Shown here in pieces: positions 43,024 through 52,343 of a stretch of DNA of 64,000 nt. The notes below the pieces were generated by a model. That model searched no databases. It had not been told where the DNA came from and was given only the letters and a program-made list of their open reading frames with translations. The first letter of the stretch is position 1, and each line of letters starts with the position of its first letter. A program made the translations under genes and the position numbers. Source of the stretch: an uncultured Prevotella sp. (GTDB lineage: Bacteria > Bacteroidota > Bacteroidia > Bacteroidales > Bacteroidaceae); the NCBI GenBank assembly GCA_946998205.1, contig CAMPYJ010000009.1, positions 7,352 to 71,351 of the forward strand, read 5' to 3'.

Positions 43024-43458
43024 TTGCGAAACCTCTTACAATGGATGTTATCCATCGCAGTATGCACCACGGTCATGTTGGCCGTCCGCGCATACGCCTT
43101 TACCATCTTCACCGTACCCGACGAGACACTGGAACCGGTTCTTCGAAAGGGTGACAGGATATTGGTAAACAGGCTGACACGCTCTGACCTCAAGCGCGGT
43201 GAGGTGGTGTTGTTGGGACAGCGGCAGCAGGCGTTGGGGCAAGTGATGGCTCTTCCCGGAGACACCATTACCGTCAAGGGTGAAAAATACGTCATCCCCA
43301 ACCATTGTGACGCGAACTGTCACTGCGGAACCTGCCAGTATCTGTTGTTGAGAATAGGCCGCCGGCCAACGCTGGTGCGGCGCGGTGACGTCGCGGGAAA
43401 GGCTTATCCGCTGTTCAGGTGGATGCGTTGGCCCCATATAGAAAAGCATCATGAATAG
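43024..43458 (+). CDS. Short signal-peptidase-I paralogue, apparently inactive
   Basis: 144 residues from a TTG (or 137 from ATG 43045). One membrane segment (MLSIAVCTTVMLAVRAYAF) and the SPase I core: FTVPDETLEPVLRKGDRILV and GQVMALPGDTITVKG. Aligned with the neighbouring LepB, the catalytic Ser is Thr35 and the catalytic Lys position is Gly72, and the GDNR..SxDSR box is missing. A cysteine-rich insert (CDANCHCGTC) is extra. It may be a scaffold or regulator of LepB, or a decaying copy. Overlaps wbqC-like gene by 8 bases, so it is still translated in an operon. Confidence 0.75.
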   Translation: MRNLLQWMLSIAVCTTVMLAVRAYAFTIFTVPDETLEPVLRKGDRILVNRLTRSDLKRGEVVLLGQRQQALGQVMALPGDTITVKGEKYVIPNHCDANCHCGTCQYLLLRIGRRPTLVRRGDVAGKAYPLFRWMRWPHIEKHHE

Positions 43459-44083
43459 CGTTCTTCTTTCCTCCACCTACTTTGGCCCCGTGCAGTGGTA
43501 CCAGAAACTCAATCGCTACGACGTTTGTTACATGGAAAGTCACGACAACTACGTCAAGCAAACGTACCGCAACCGCTGTCACATCGCCATGACAAATGGC
43601 GTTCAGGCACTGAGCATTCCGGTGGAAAAGTATGACAATCTCAAATGCCCGATGCGCGACATTCGCATCAGCGACCATGCCAACTGGCGTCATCTGCATT
43701 GGAATGCACTACAGTCGGCCTACGGTGAAAGCCCTTTCTTTGAGTATTATGCGGATGACTTGTACCCTTTTTTCACGAAGAAATGGACTTTTCTGTACGA
43801 TTTCAATCTTGAAATCACGATGAAGATGTGCCAGTTGTTGGACATTGAACCGAACATACAGGAAACCACCACCTATCTGAACGCTGATGACTTATCCCTG
43901 CAGATGCCCCAAATAACAGATCTAAGGGATGCCATTCGCCCCAAACATCCACTCCCTGATGACGCTTTCACGCCCAAACCCTATTACCAAGTGTATGCCC
44001 AAAAACACGGATTCTTACCCAATTTGAGCATTCTCGACTTGCTCATGAACGAAGGAAACGAAGCCGTGTTTTTCCTCATGTGA
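43451..44083 (+). CDS. WbqC-family protein
   Basis: 210 residues. STYFGPVQWYQKLNRYDVCY at the start and TYRNRCHIAMTNGVQALSIP are the conserved WbqC blocks; HNDNYVKQ-like residues are seen as ESHDNYVKQ. WbqC proteins are found in O-antigen and capsule loci in some bacteria and next to lepB in many Bacteroidota; their biochemical role is not established. Start overlaps the preceding gene. Confidence 0.87.
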   Translation: MNSVLLSSTYFGPVQWYQKLNRYDVCYMESHDNYVKQTYRNRCHIAMTNGVQALSIPVEKYDNLKCPMRDIRISDHANWRHLHWNALQSAYGESPFFEYYADDLYPFFTKKWTFLYDFNLEITMKMCQLLDIEPNIQETTTYLNADDLSLQMPQITDLRDAIRPKHPLPDDAFTPKPYYQVYAQKHGFLPNLSILDLLMNEGNEAVFFLM

Positions 44084-44209
44084 GACGAAACGCCGGAAAT
44101 GACATGCGAGTGCGGCTCATCATGATAAGCCACAAACGCAGAAGAACGATTGCGTTAGCAGCAGAACGTTAAAAAACGCCATTACTAACGGGCATTGATG
44201 ACTATTTCG

Positions 44210-44217
44210 TATCTTTG
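44210..44217 (+). promoter_or_regulatory. -7 box of DUF3332 gene
   Basis: TATCTTTG; predicted start near 44224. The in-frame codon at 44215 lies inside it, so ATG 44251 is the start. Confidence 0.5.
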
Positions 44218-44250
44218 ACTTTTGAAATCACCTATAACAAACATCGAATT

Positions 44251-44799
44251 ATGAAAATGAAGAAACTGAAGGTCGCTACGCTGCTGTTAGCGGGTATCAT
44301 GTTAACAACGTCATGCATTGGAAGCTTTGGCTTGTTCAACAAGCTGTTGAGTTGGAACAAAACAGCCACAGACAGCAAGTTCCTAAACGAAATCATCTTC
44401 CTGATTATCACTCCGGCCTACGCCATCTGCGGAACTGCCGATGTCGTGGTTCTCAACACCATTGAATTCTGGACGGGTGACAATCCCATGGCCAATATCG
44501 GCAAAACGAGTCAAGTGATGGGCCAAGACGGCAAGTACTACGCCGTGAGAACCCTGAAAGACGGCTATGAGATTACGGCGCCAACCGGTGAGGTAACGAA
44601 GTTCTTGTACGACAAGTCTACCAATTCCTGGTCACAGGTGGCCAACGGAAAGCAGACGGAGTTGTTCCGTTTCAATGAGGACGGAACCATCAAGGCCAAC
44701 CTGCCAAACGGCAAAAAGATGGATGTTGCCTTGAATGAAGCTGGCGTTTACCAGGTACACATGGCCGTAAACGGCGGCACTTATTGGGCCATGAAATAA
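44251..44799 (+). CDS. DUF3332 family lipoprotein
   Basis: 182 residues. Lipobox TTSC after a hydrophobic leader (VATLLLAGIMLTTSCIG). The GLFNKLLSWNKTATDSKFLN region and a membrane-like stretch LIITPAYAICGTADVVVLNT, then EFWTGDNPMA, match DUF3332 proteins. The C-terminal half is beta-rich (ANLPNGKKMDVALNEAGVYQ). No function known. Followed by a bidirectional terminator. Confidence 0.87.
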   Translation: MKMKKLKVATLLLAGIMLTTSCIGSFGLFNKLLSWNKTATDSKFLNEIIFLIITPAYAICGTADVVVLNTIEFWTGDNPMANIGKTSQVMGQDGKYYAVRTLKDGYEITAPTGEVTKFLYDKSTNSWSQVANGKQTELFRFNEDGTIKANLPNGKKMDVALNEAGVYQVHMAVNGGTYWAMK

Positions 44800-44824
44800 G
44801 GAAGCGCACGGTAATACGAACATG

Positions 44825-44880
44825 AAACGGGCTGTTTTTGCAGGTAACGCGATGATGTCACCTACAAAAGCAGCCTGTTT
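44825..44880. terminator. Bidirectional terminator between DUF3332 and M16 genes
   Basis: AAACGGGCTGTTTTTGCAGGT (44825-44845) pairs with 44860-44880 at 18 of 21 positions and is followed by TGTTTAT. Position between convergent genes fits. Confidence 0.7.
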
Positions 44881-44914
44881 TGTTTATCCCATCCGCTTAT
44901 ATTTAATCGGCTTG

Positions 44915-46150
44915 TCATTGAAAAATCAACGTGGTAAGCTTGTCCGCTGACATGATATCTTGTGCCACTTGTTGGATTTCCTGCGAGGTGACAGCATCTA
45001 TTTGCTCATAAAGCCAATTGACATCCTTCTCGTATCCGCAGTGCAGAAAGGCCTTTCCAAAGTCCAAAGCGAAGCTCTCACGATTGTCAAAAGCCACGCC
45101 TAACTGTCCTTTCATTTGTCTTTTGGCCGCTTTCAGCTGATAGTCCGTCAACGGTTGTTCAATCACTCTATCCAATTCCTTACGCACCAGTCGCTGGCAT
45201 TTCGGCACATCGTGTGGGTCACAGCCAAAGTATAGGCACCACAACCCCGTGTCAGTGTAGCTCACCATCGAACTTTCAACGGTATAAACCAACCCATGAC
45301 GCTCGCGAAGAGACAGGTTGAGGCGGGCGTTCATGCCAGGACCACCCAGGATATTGTTCAGCAGATACAGCGGAATCCGCTCATGATGATGAATGTCGTA
45401 AGCCCGGTTTCCCATCATGACATGTGCTTGATGCGTTCCTTTCTCACTCACAATGACCGTGGGGTCATTGCTGTTGGCCCACTGGTGCGGATGACTTGCT
45501 GACATCACGGGAGCGTTTTTCGGCATGTCCGCAGTGGCTTTGGAGAGCAACTTAACGATTTTGTCGAACGAGACGTCACCGTCAATGAAGAAAACGGCAT
45601 TCTCCGGCCGATAGAACTTGCGGGTAAAGCGCTGCGCGTCGGCCGTCATGAATGAGCGTACCGTATCGGCCTCACCCAAGATGTTGTGTCCAAGGGGATG
45701 TCCTTTGAAGATGGTGTTCTCGAAATCATCGTATATCAGATCGGCCGGAGAGTCGTTATAGCTCTCGATTTCATCGCAAATCACCTCCTTCTCTCTTGTC
45801 AGTTCCGCTTGCGGATAGGTGCTGTGAAAGACGATGTCGGTCAGTACGTCGATGGCTCGGGCTACATGTTCTTTCAGAATGGCCACATGATATACCGTAT
45901 CTTCCTTGTTGGTGAAGGCGTTGAGGTCGCCTCCCACGCTCTCCAGACTGTTGATGATGTGCCATGAACGGCGCCGCTGCGTCCCCTTGAACGTGGCATG
46001 TTCGCAGAAATGCGCCATGCCCTCTTCATCAGGTTCCTCATCCCTTGAACCCACGTTGAGTTGATAACCGCAATAAACCACCGGCGACTGCGAAGGACGA
46101 TGGATGACACGCAGACCGTTGTCAAACACAAATATATGATAATTCTGCAT
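44915..46150 (-). CDS. M16 (insulinase-like) zinc peptidase
   Basis: 411 residues. The inverted zinc site HFCEH is in EGMAHFCEHATFKGT, with the distant Glu in EKEVICDEIESYNDSP. Downstream regions GGPGMNARLNLSLRERHGLV and YTVESSMVSYTDTGLW are typical of the family's second half. It is a single-length M16B subunit without a signal peptide, of the type related to mitochondrial processing peptidase; it degrades peptides in the cytosol or acts with another subunit. A -7 box (CAAAGATA, 46223-46230 plus strand) gives a leader of about 66 nt. Confidence 0.93.
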   Translation of the reverse strand: MQNYHIFVFDNGLRVIHRPSQSPVVYCGYQLNVGSRDEEPDEEGMAHFCEHATFKGTQRRRSWHIINSLESVGGDLNAFTNKEDTVYHVAILKEHVARAIDVLTDIVFHSTYPQAELTREKEVICDEIESYNDSPADLIYDDFENTIFKGHPLGHNILGEADTVRSFMTADAQRFTRKFYRPENAVFFIDGDVSFDKIVKLLSKATADMPKNAPVMSASHPHQWANSNDPTVIVSEKGTHQAHVMMGNRAYDIHHHERIPLYLLNNILGGPGMNARLNLSLRERHGLVYTVESSMVSYTDTGLWCLYFGCDPHDVPKCQRLVRKELDRVIEQPLTDYQLKAAKRQMKGQLGVAFDNRESFALDFGKAFLHCGYEKDVNWLYEQIDAVTSQEIQQVAQDIMSADKLTTLIFQ

Positions 46151-46270
46151 GATTTAATTCTTACACCGCTCAGCGTCAAACCTGCATTCTACGACTGCAA
46201 GCCTAACCAAGTTAGTGGTTTGCAAAGATAATCAATTTAGACAGATTTAAAATTTAATACTTCTTTTTAT

Positions 46271-46301
46271 TTTGAGTTACTACCTATTTACCGTATATTT
46301 G
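46271..46301 (+). promoter_or_regulatory. Promoter of the PfkB kinase gene
   Basis: TTTG (46271-46274) and TATATTTG (46294-46301) are 19 bases apart; predicted start near 46308. This excludes ATG 46303 and supports ATG 46324. Confidence 0.7.
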
Positions 46302-46323
46302 CATGAGCAAAATCAAGTATGTT

Positions 46324-47268
46324 ATGCGTAAGGTAATAGGTATCGGCGAGACTGTGCTCGATATTATTTTCAAAAACGGCCAGCCCATCGGGGCTTATCC
46401 CGGCGGTTCGACGTTCAATGGGCTTATTTCATTGGGGCGATCGGGAGTTCACACCACCTTCATCAGCGAGACGGGGAACGACCGCGTGGGGAACATGATT
46501 CGCCTTTTCCTGGAACAGAACGGCGTGGAAGCCAAACATGTGAGCACCTTTCCAGACAGCAAATCACCCATCTCCCTGGCTTTTCTCAACGAGAAGAACG
46601 ATGCGGAGTATCTCTTTTACAAAGACCACCCACACGACCAACTCGACTTTGTCTTCCCTGACATCCAGCCAGACGACATCGTCATCTTCGGCTCTTACTA
46701 TGCTGTCAACCCCGTGATCAGACCTCAAGTGATCGGATTGCTTGACTATGCCCGCAGCCATGGAGCCATCATCTACTATGACGTCAACTTCAGACCAGCC
46801 CACAAGAATGACGTGATGCGCGTCACACCTAATCTGTTGGAGAATTTAGAGTATGCCGACATCGTCAGAGGCAGCAGAGAAGACTTTCAGACACTGTACA
46901 AACTTGACGACGCGGCCAAGGTATATCAGGCCGAAATATCATTCTACTGCAAACGGTTTATTTACACACAGGGAGCCGACGCCGTGCAATTGTACGCAGA
47001 AAACGGTCTCCACAAGGCCTACCCTGTGTCTGATGAAGCGCCCGTGAGCACCATCGGAGCCGGCGACAACTTCAACGCCGGCGTGTTGTTCGGACTGCTC
47101 AGACACGGTATCACGCACCAGATGCTGGAACAAGGTTTGTCGGAGAAGCAATGGAATCAAATCATCAGCTACGGTTTACGTTTCGCCTCGGAGAGCTGTA
47201 AGAGCATACATAACTATGTTGACACCGGTTTTGCCAACCAGATGAAAGCCGAATTGGCACAAGGATAA
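46324..47268 (+). CDS. PfkB-family carbohydrate kinase (fructokinase-like)
   Basis: 314 residues. VIGIGETVLDIIFKNGQP, GGSTFNGLISLGRSGVHTTF with FISETGNDRVG, and the catalytic GAGDNFNAGVLFGL (Asp in GAGDN) define the ribokinase fold. Sequence style suggests fructose or a related sugar, but not decisively. Followed by the flavodiiron gene at 38 bases. Confidence 0.92.
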   Translation: MRKVIGIGETVLDIIFKNGQPIGAYPGGSTFNGLISLGRSGVHTTFISETGNDRVGNMIRLFLEQNGVEAKHVSTFPDSKSPISLAFLNEKNDAEYLFYKDHPHDQLDFVFPDIQPDDIVIFGSYYAVNPVIRPQVIGLLDYARSHGAIIYYDVNFRPAHKNDVMRVTPNLLENLEYADIVRGSREDFQTLYKLDDAAKVYQAEISFYCKRFIYTQGADAVQLYAENGLHKAYPVSDEAPVSTIGAGDNFNAGVLFGLLRHGITHQMLEQGLSEKQWNQIISYGLRFASESCKSIHNYVDTGFANQMKAELAQG

Positions 47269-47306
47269 GCAGATTTCACTTCATTAATCACATAATAAAT
47301 ACAAAT

Positions 47307-48500
47307 ATGATAGAACTCAAGAATAATGTCTATTATGTAGGTGTGAACGACCGCAACAAGTCTTTGTTCGAAGGCTTGTGGCCTCTGCCGGCGGGCGTTT
47401 CATACAATTCGTACCTGATAGACGACGAAAAAGTGTGCCTCATCGACGCTGTTCAAGTGGATTTCTTCACGCAATTCATCGAAAACCTGCATGAGGTGCT
47501 GGGCGACCGACCCATCGATTACCTCGTAGTGAACCACATGGAACCCGACCACAGCGGTTCTATGGGACTGCTGAAGAAGTACTATCCCAACATTCAAGTC
47601 ATCGGTAACAAGAAAACCTTCGACTTGCTGGCCGGCTTCTACGGCATCAAAGATCAAACGATTGAAGTGAAACATGGCGAAGTGATAGACCTCGGTCATC
47701 ACAAGTTGAAGTTCTTCATGACGCCCATGGTGCACTGGCCCGAAACGATGATGACGCTCGACGAGACCGACCACATGCTGTTCTCGGGCGATGGCTTTGG
47801 ATGTTTCGGCGCATTGAATGGTGGTATCCTGGACGAAGAGATTGACACCAGCTGGGCTTGGTTGGAGATGGTGCGCTATTACAGTAACATCGTAGGAAAA
47901 TATGGCGTACCCGTACAGAACGCCTTGAAGAAGTTGGCCGATCAACAGATTGATTACATCTGCTCCACCCACGGCCCCGTATGGCACCAGGAGGTGCCGA
48001 AAGTGGTAGACCTCTATGACAAAATGTCCAAATACGAAACCGATGAGGGCATCGTCATCTGCTACGGAACCATGTATGGCAACACCGAACGCATGGCGGA
48101 AACCATCGCGAGAGCAGCCAGTCAGGCCGGAATCAAGAACATTTGCATGTACAACATTTCGAAGACGCACCACTCTTACATCCTCCGTGACATCTTCCGT
48201 TACCGTGGATTGATTGTGGGAGCGCCAACCTACAACAACGGATTGTACCACGAGATGTCCGAACTGCTGTCAGAAATAGCCAACCACGACATCAAGAACC
48301 ATTACATCGGATGGTTTGGCAGCTATGGATGGGCAAGCAAAGCCGTACCCACCATTGCCGAATGGATAGACACCAAGCTCAAATTTGAGCCTGTTGGAAC
48401 GCCCGTAGAAATGAAACAAGCCATGTCAAAAGACGTACGTCGCCAGTGCGAAGAACTGGGAAAGGCCATGGCTGAACGCCTGAAAGCCGACCGAAAATAG
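47307..48500 (+). CDS. FprA-family A-type flavoprotein (flavodiiron oxygen/NO reductase)
   Basis: 397 residues. The beta-lactamase-like diiron domain has VNHMEPDHSGSM, MVHWPETMMTLDETDHMLFS and STHGPVWH, supplying the iron ligands. The C-terminal flavodoxin domain begins IVICYGTMYGNTERMAETIA and continues IVGAPTYNNGLYHEMSELLS. It reduces O2 to water or NO to N2O, protecting an anaerobe. There is no fused rubredoxin. Possibly co-transcribed with the kinase. Confidence 0.95.
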   Translation: MIELKNNVYYVGVNDRNKSLFEGLWPLPAGVSYNSYLIDDEKVCLIDAVQVDFFTQFIENLHEVLGDRPIDYLVVNHMEPDHSGSMGLLKKYYPNIQVIGNKKTFDLLAGFYGIKDQTIEVKHGEVIDLGHHKLKFFMTPMVHWPETMMTLDETDHMLFSGDGFGCFGALNGGILDEEIDTSWAWLEMVRYYSNIVGKYGVPVQNALKKLADQQIDYICSTHGPVWHQEVPKVVDLYDKMSKYETDEGIVICYGTMYGNTERMAETIARAASQAGIKNICMYNISKTHHSYILRDIFRYRGLIVGAPTYNNGLYHEMSELLSEIANHDIKNHYIGWFGSYGWASKAVPTIAEWIDTKLKFEPVGTPVEMKQAMSKDVRRQCEELGKAMAERLKADRK

Positions 48501-48517
48501 TGTTGTTTAGGCCATTT

Positions 48518-48563
48518 CCATAGACCCATGACCTTTGTCTATCATGGGTCTATGGATTTTTCC
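48518..48563 (+). terminator. Rho-independent terminator after the flavodiiron gene
   Basis: A perfect 14-bp stem CCATAGACCCATGA (48518-48531) with 48542-48555 around a 10-base loop, followed by ATTTTTCC. A textbook terminator 17 bases after the stop. Confidence 0.85.
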
Positions 48564-49080
48564 TTTTACCGATAGGTACCTATTCTTTGGCGTATCGCAC
48601 ATTAACGCATGCGAAAGAAGCGAGCGTACACCTCGTTTATACCTATACGGAACACGCCGAACGCAGACAAACTCACATTGTCATTTCTTTTGACAACAAC
48701 CCCTTTCTCCTTTCATTATTTACAACCAGCCAACCAGTTGGGTGCAAATACGCGAATTACGAATAAGTTTCATAACTCACAGATACACAATATATTGCAG
48801 AGAAATCGATGTTTTTGACAGTCTAAAGATACCTTTTAGAGCAATTAAAGCATTGAGTTTGCAGGCAAAACGCAATGCTTTTGCACCACGAACCCATGTC
48901 AATTGACGGCCAAAAGGGCGCAAAAAACGAGGCTATCGCTATGTTTTTTGTTCAAAACACGGGTTTTCTTGACTTTCAACGCCATCAAAACGCACAATTT
49001 ACACCGTCGTCCTTTCTATTTCAGGAGTTTACGAAAGGCATTTTATTGTCATTTTTCAGGACAAAAAAGAAGAAAACCGA
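48564..49080. other. Intergenic region with GCATTG/CAATGC words
   Basis: About 520 bases without a convincing gene. The middle (48845-48920) contains AAAGCATTGAG, GCAAAACGCAATGCTTTTGC and CAATTGACGGCCAAAAGG, resembling words in other spacers of this window. Frames that run rightward into the sulfatase gene on the opposite strand are shadows. Confidence 0.5.
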
Positions 49081-50622
49081 CTATTCTTCGTCCGGCCACT
49101 TACAAGGCTTACCCGTACGAATCAGCATGGGACGCTGGGCATTCATGCCGCGCAGCTTCTTGCCCAACAACGCAGAAAGCTGCTTCACCTTCTGCGGATT
49201 CTGTCCAGCCACGTTCTCCTTCTCCCCAATGTCCGAGGATACATGGTACAACTCTTTCCGCCCCGAGGGATAGTCGTAAATCAGTTTCCAATCCCCTTGG
49301 CGTATGGCACAGTTAAGACTAATGCCTGGTCCGGAGCCGTCCCATATATTCGGCACGTTCCATACGATGGCCCTATGTCGCAGAGCCTTGTCCGTACGTC
49401 CTTGCAGCGATGGCACCAAGTCCATGCCGTCAATGGTCTGTGGCACCTGGTAATGGGTGATTCGCGCCATGTGAAGGATGGTGGGGTACAAATCTTCTAC
49501 CATGATGCTGGCATCGTTTCGCACGCCTGGCTTCACAACGTCGTTCCATTTCACGATAAAGGGAACCCGGATTCCCCCTTCATAGAGCGAACCTTTTCCG
49601 CTTTTCAAGGGAGCGTTCTGAGTGTACAATGGTCCGTCGCGCCACTGCTGAGAAGAAGCCAGTCCGCCGTTATCGCCTAAAAAGATGATGATGGTGTTGT
49701 CGGCCTCCTTGTTCTTTTCGAGCCAATCCATGATGTCGCCCAAGCTCTTGTCCATACCCTCGACCAGTGAAGCGTAGGCTGCATCCTTGTCAGAAAGCCC
49801 ACGGCGGACATATTTGGGGAAGAAACGCATGTCTTTGTCAACCGGTATATGCACCGCATAGTGCGACATGTAAAGATAAAAGGGCTGTCCATACTTCTTC
49901 GCCTTGTCAAGTGCCTTGAGGGCCTCCTTGGTGAGAGCCTCCGTTGCGAACGTTCCTGTTCCCCAATAAGCCTGCAGCCCGGGGATGGCGTTGAGTGCGT
50001 ATGGTTTTCCATCCTTGGTGTGACCGTAATTCAGTTCGCTGAGGTATGTGGCCAAACCACCGGCAGCCGAACCCGTGATGTTGACCTCGAAACCGAAATG
50101 ACACGGATTCTCTCCCGGCGTGTCGATGGCTCCCCAATGCGCCTTACCGCAATGAATGGTGTGATAGCCGTTGTCTTTCAGTAGCTGAACGAACGACTTA
50201 GCCATGGTGGTATGCGCGACCGTAGACACCTGCGCGATGCCGTTGCAGTTCCAGTCGGCAGGCTTCACGCTGTCGTTTCTGGCATCCGTCATCATATCCC
50301 GCTGCAAAGTCCAGTTGGTAACACGGTGACGCGCCATGTTCATGCCCGTCATCAAGCTGCAACGCGTGGGCGAACTCACCGGACAGGCGTATGCCTGCGT
50401 GAACATCATGCCTTGACTGGCCAGCCGCTCCATGTTGGGCGTGTGGTACATCTCGTTGTAGCGTGTCTTCTGACGCCAAAACGGCACCGACGTATCCTGC
50501 CAGCCCAAATCATCGACGATAAAGACGATGATGTTGGGACGGCTGTCTTTCGGCCGTGCGAAAGCGGTGCCACACCCCAAGAAGGAAGCGGCGACCATGG
50601 TTGTGAAGAATTTGTTGGTCAT
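49081..50622 (-). CDS. Secreted sulfatase, serine-type formylglycine site
   Basis: 513 residues. Signal peptide MTNKFFTTMVAASFLGCGTA. Metal site NIIVFIVDDLGWQD; modification site Ser83-Ser-Pro-Thr-Arg87 with downstream Thr92-Gly93 (SxPxR-x4-TG), so formylglycine must come from serine by a radical-SAM maturase. ARHRVTNW, HCGKAHWG and FLGDNGGLASSQQWRDGPLY complete the active site. It should remove sulfate from host or dietary glycans in the periplasm. No maturase gene or polysaccharide-utilisation genes are nearby. The Met at 50658 is too far upstream of the signal peptide; 50622 is used. Confidence 0.92.
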   Translation of the reverse strand: MTNKFFTTMVAASFLGCGTAFARPKDSRPNIIVFIVDDLGWQDTSVPFWRQKTRYNEMYHTPNMERLASQGMMFTQAYACPVSSPTRCSLMTGMNMARHRVTNWTLQRDMMTDARNDSVKPADWNCNGIAQVSTVAHTTMAKSFVQLLKDNGYHTIHCGKAHWGAIDTPGENPCHFGFEVNITGSAAGGLATYLSELNYGHTKDGKPYALNAIPGLQAYWGTGTFATEALTKEALKALDKAKKYGQPFYLYMSHYAVHIPVDKDMRFFPKYVRRGLSDKDAAYASLVEGMDKSLGDIMDWLEKNKEADNTIIIFLGDNGGLASSQQWRDGPLYTQNAPLKSGKGSLYEGGIRVPFIVKWNDVVKPGVRNDASIMVEDLYPTILHMARITHYQVPQTIDGMDLVPSLQGRTDKALRHRAIVWNVPNIWDGSGPGISLNCAIRQGDWKLIYDYPSGRKELYHVSSDIGEKENVAGQNPQKVKQLSALLGKKLRGMNAQRPMLIRTGKPCKWPDEE

Positions 50623-50694
50623 GAGTGAAGTAAGATATGATTCGGGAAATCCACCCATGTTCCCTGGTTGGTTCTTTGATGCGAAACAGGAAAA

Positions 50695-51534
50695 TCAAGC
50701 CAAATCAACATGACTTACCTGTATCTTTTCATGCAAGAACACTTGGGCAGACTCTTGAAAACGGATGGGGTTTTCGGTTGTAAAATATCGGCAAGTGCCC
50801 GTTTTCGTACACATCGCGTTCATTTCCGGGTGTCGTTTCAGATAGTCCTTCAAGCTGTTGGCCACATATTCGCCTTGAGCTACGATGCGAACGCCCGGAC
50901 GTTTGTACTTCTCTATCTTGGGCATGAGCAGCGGATAGTGGGTACACCCCAAGATAATCGTATCAATGAGCGCGTCTTTTCGTGCCAACGCATCCATTCG
51001 CTTCTTTACGAAATAGTCGGCACCCGGACTGTCCGCCTCGTTGTATTCTACCAACGGAACCCAGAAAGGGCATGCGATACCCGTTACCTGTATGTCGGGA
51101 AAGAGCTTTCGTATCTCGAGTTGGTAGCTCCTGCTCTTCACTGTCCCCTCGGTAGCGAGCAGCCCCACATGACGACTCTTGGTGAGACTGCCGATGACTT
51201 CGGCCGTTGGACGAATCACGCCCAGCACCCTTCTACCGGGATCGAGCAGGGACAAGTCATGCTGCTGGATGGTTCTCAGAGCCTTGGCTGACGCGGTGTT
51301 GCAGCCCAGGATGACGAGATGGCACCCCATCTCGAAGAGTTTGACTACCGCTTGCCGCGTGAATTCGTACACCACATCAAACGAACGCATCCCGTAAGGT
51401 GCGCGCGCGTTGTCACCCAGATACGCATAATCGTATTCGGGCAGCAACTGACGGATGCCATGAAGGATGGTCAGTCCGCCGTAACCTGAGTCGAACACCC
51501 CGATGGGACCGGGCGTTTGAGGAAGTTGAGCCAT
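50695..51534 (-). CDS. murI: Glutamate racemase
   Basis: 279 residues. IGVFDSGYGGLTILHGIRQL and LGDNARAPYGMRS carry the first catalytic Cys-equivalent region (Asp/Ser of DSGYGG), VILGCNTASAKALR the first Cys, and TIILGCTHYPLLMPKIE the second. It makes D-glutamate for peptidoglycan. Last gene of the envelope operon; 16 bases after the third OmpH gene. Confidence 0.95.
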   Translation of the reverse strand: MAQLPQTPGPIGVFDSGYGGLTILHGIRQLLPEYDYAYLGDNARAPYGMRSFDVVYEFTRQAVVKLFEMGCHLVILGCNTASAKALRTIQQHDLSLLDPGRRVLGVIRPTAEVIGSLTKSRHVGLLATEGTVKSRSYQLEIRKLFPDIQVTGIACPFWVPLVEYNEADSPGADYFVKKRMDALARKDALIDTIILGCTHYPLLMPKIEKYKRPGVRIVAQGEYVANSLKDYLKRHPEMNAMCTKTGTCRYFTTENPIRFQESAQVFLHEKIQVSHVDLA

Positions 51535-51550
51535 AGCGTGTCTGTCGCGA

Positions 51551-52072
51551 CTATTTTCCGCCTTTAGACAAAAGGCTCAGCGCCGCATCATTAAGATTGT
51601 CACCGTAAGCCGCATCAACATAGGGCAGCGCGTCGCCATCGGCGTTCAGCACGAAAGCGTATCCACGCTCCTGCCCCAGCTTACGTACGGCGCTGAGCAC
51701 TTTTCCCTTGACCGGCGCCATGGCGTCTCGTTCGGCTTCGGCCAGCAAACGCCGCGCCTCTTTCTTGAAAGCGACGTTCCTCTCCATCATATCCTGCAGT
51801 TCGGCTTGTCGTTTCTGCATGATGATTGGTGCGAAATCACGCTGCCCGTCGAGGAATTCCTCATATTTCTTATTGAACTCATCCTCCGACCGTTTGGTTT
51901 CTGCATCGTACTTCGCTCGCAGGTCAGCAATGTTTTTCCGGGCCGCGGAGTACTCCGGAACGGCCTTCATCAAGGTGCTTAAGTTGAAATACCCAAACTT
52001 AGGCAGGGCTTGTTGGGCCCGGGCTGCGAAAGGTATCATCAACAGAAACAGAAATAAGAGTTGTTTTTTCAT
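51551..52072 (-). CDS. OmpH/Skp-family periplasmic chaperone, third copy
   Basis: 173 residues. Signal peptide ending ARAQ; FGYFNLSTLMKAVPEY is the OmpH start motif; long coiled-coil helices follow (AETKRSEDEFNKKYEEFLDG), and GYAFVLNADGDALPY ends the beta core. It should bind unfolded outer-membrane proteins. It diverges from the two copies upstream and is separated from them by 271 bases. Confidence 0.9.
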   Translation of the reverse strand: MKKQLLFLFLLMIPFAARAQQALPKFGYFNLSTLMKAVPEYSAARKNIADLRAKYDAETKRSEDEFNKKYEEFLDGQRDFAPIIMQKRQAELQDMMERNVAFKKEARRLLAEAERDAMAPVKGKVLSAVRKLGQERGYAFVLNADGDALPYVDAAYGDNLNDAALSLLSKGGK

Positions 52073-52343
52073 CGTCTAATGATTTATGTTGTTATTGCCG
52101 GATGGGCCACGTTCCCCACCTCTTGCTGATTCTTTCAGCGGCAACCCGCCGCTGTTGATTGCCGTTTGCCGCAGGAAAGAAACCGAAAGGAGTTGGCAAA
52201 CCGTTGTCCACGCCTTGCACATAAGTCCGTGACTGCCAAATCCTCCCCCTGCATGTGGCAAGTTTCTCCAAGCCTGCGTCGCCCCTGTGAAAGGATTCTT
52301 TCAATACTGATGAATCCGTGAGCGGCAGACCCAGTGCCCCTAA
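52073..52343. other. 271-bp spacer inside the OmpH cluster
   Basis: GC-richer than other spacers. It contains CGGCAACCCGCCGCTGTTG with partial self-complementarity, and a 61-codon minus-strand frame without protein-like features. I see no promoter box or known RNA. Confidence 0.4.

Noticed and set aside
52076..52261. 61-codon minus-strand frame between OmpH genes
   Set aside because: Too short and without protein features; no coupling to either OmpH gene.
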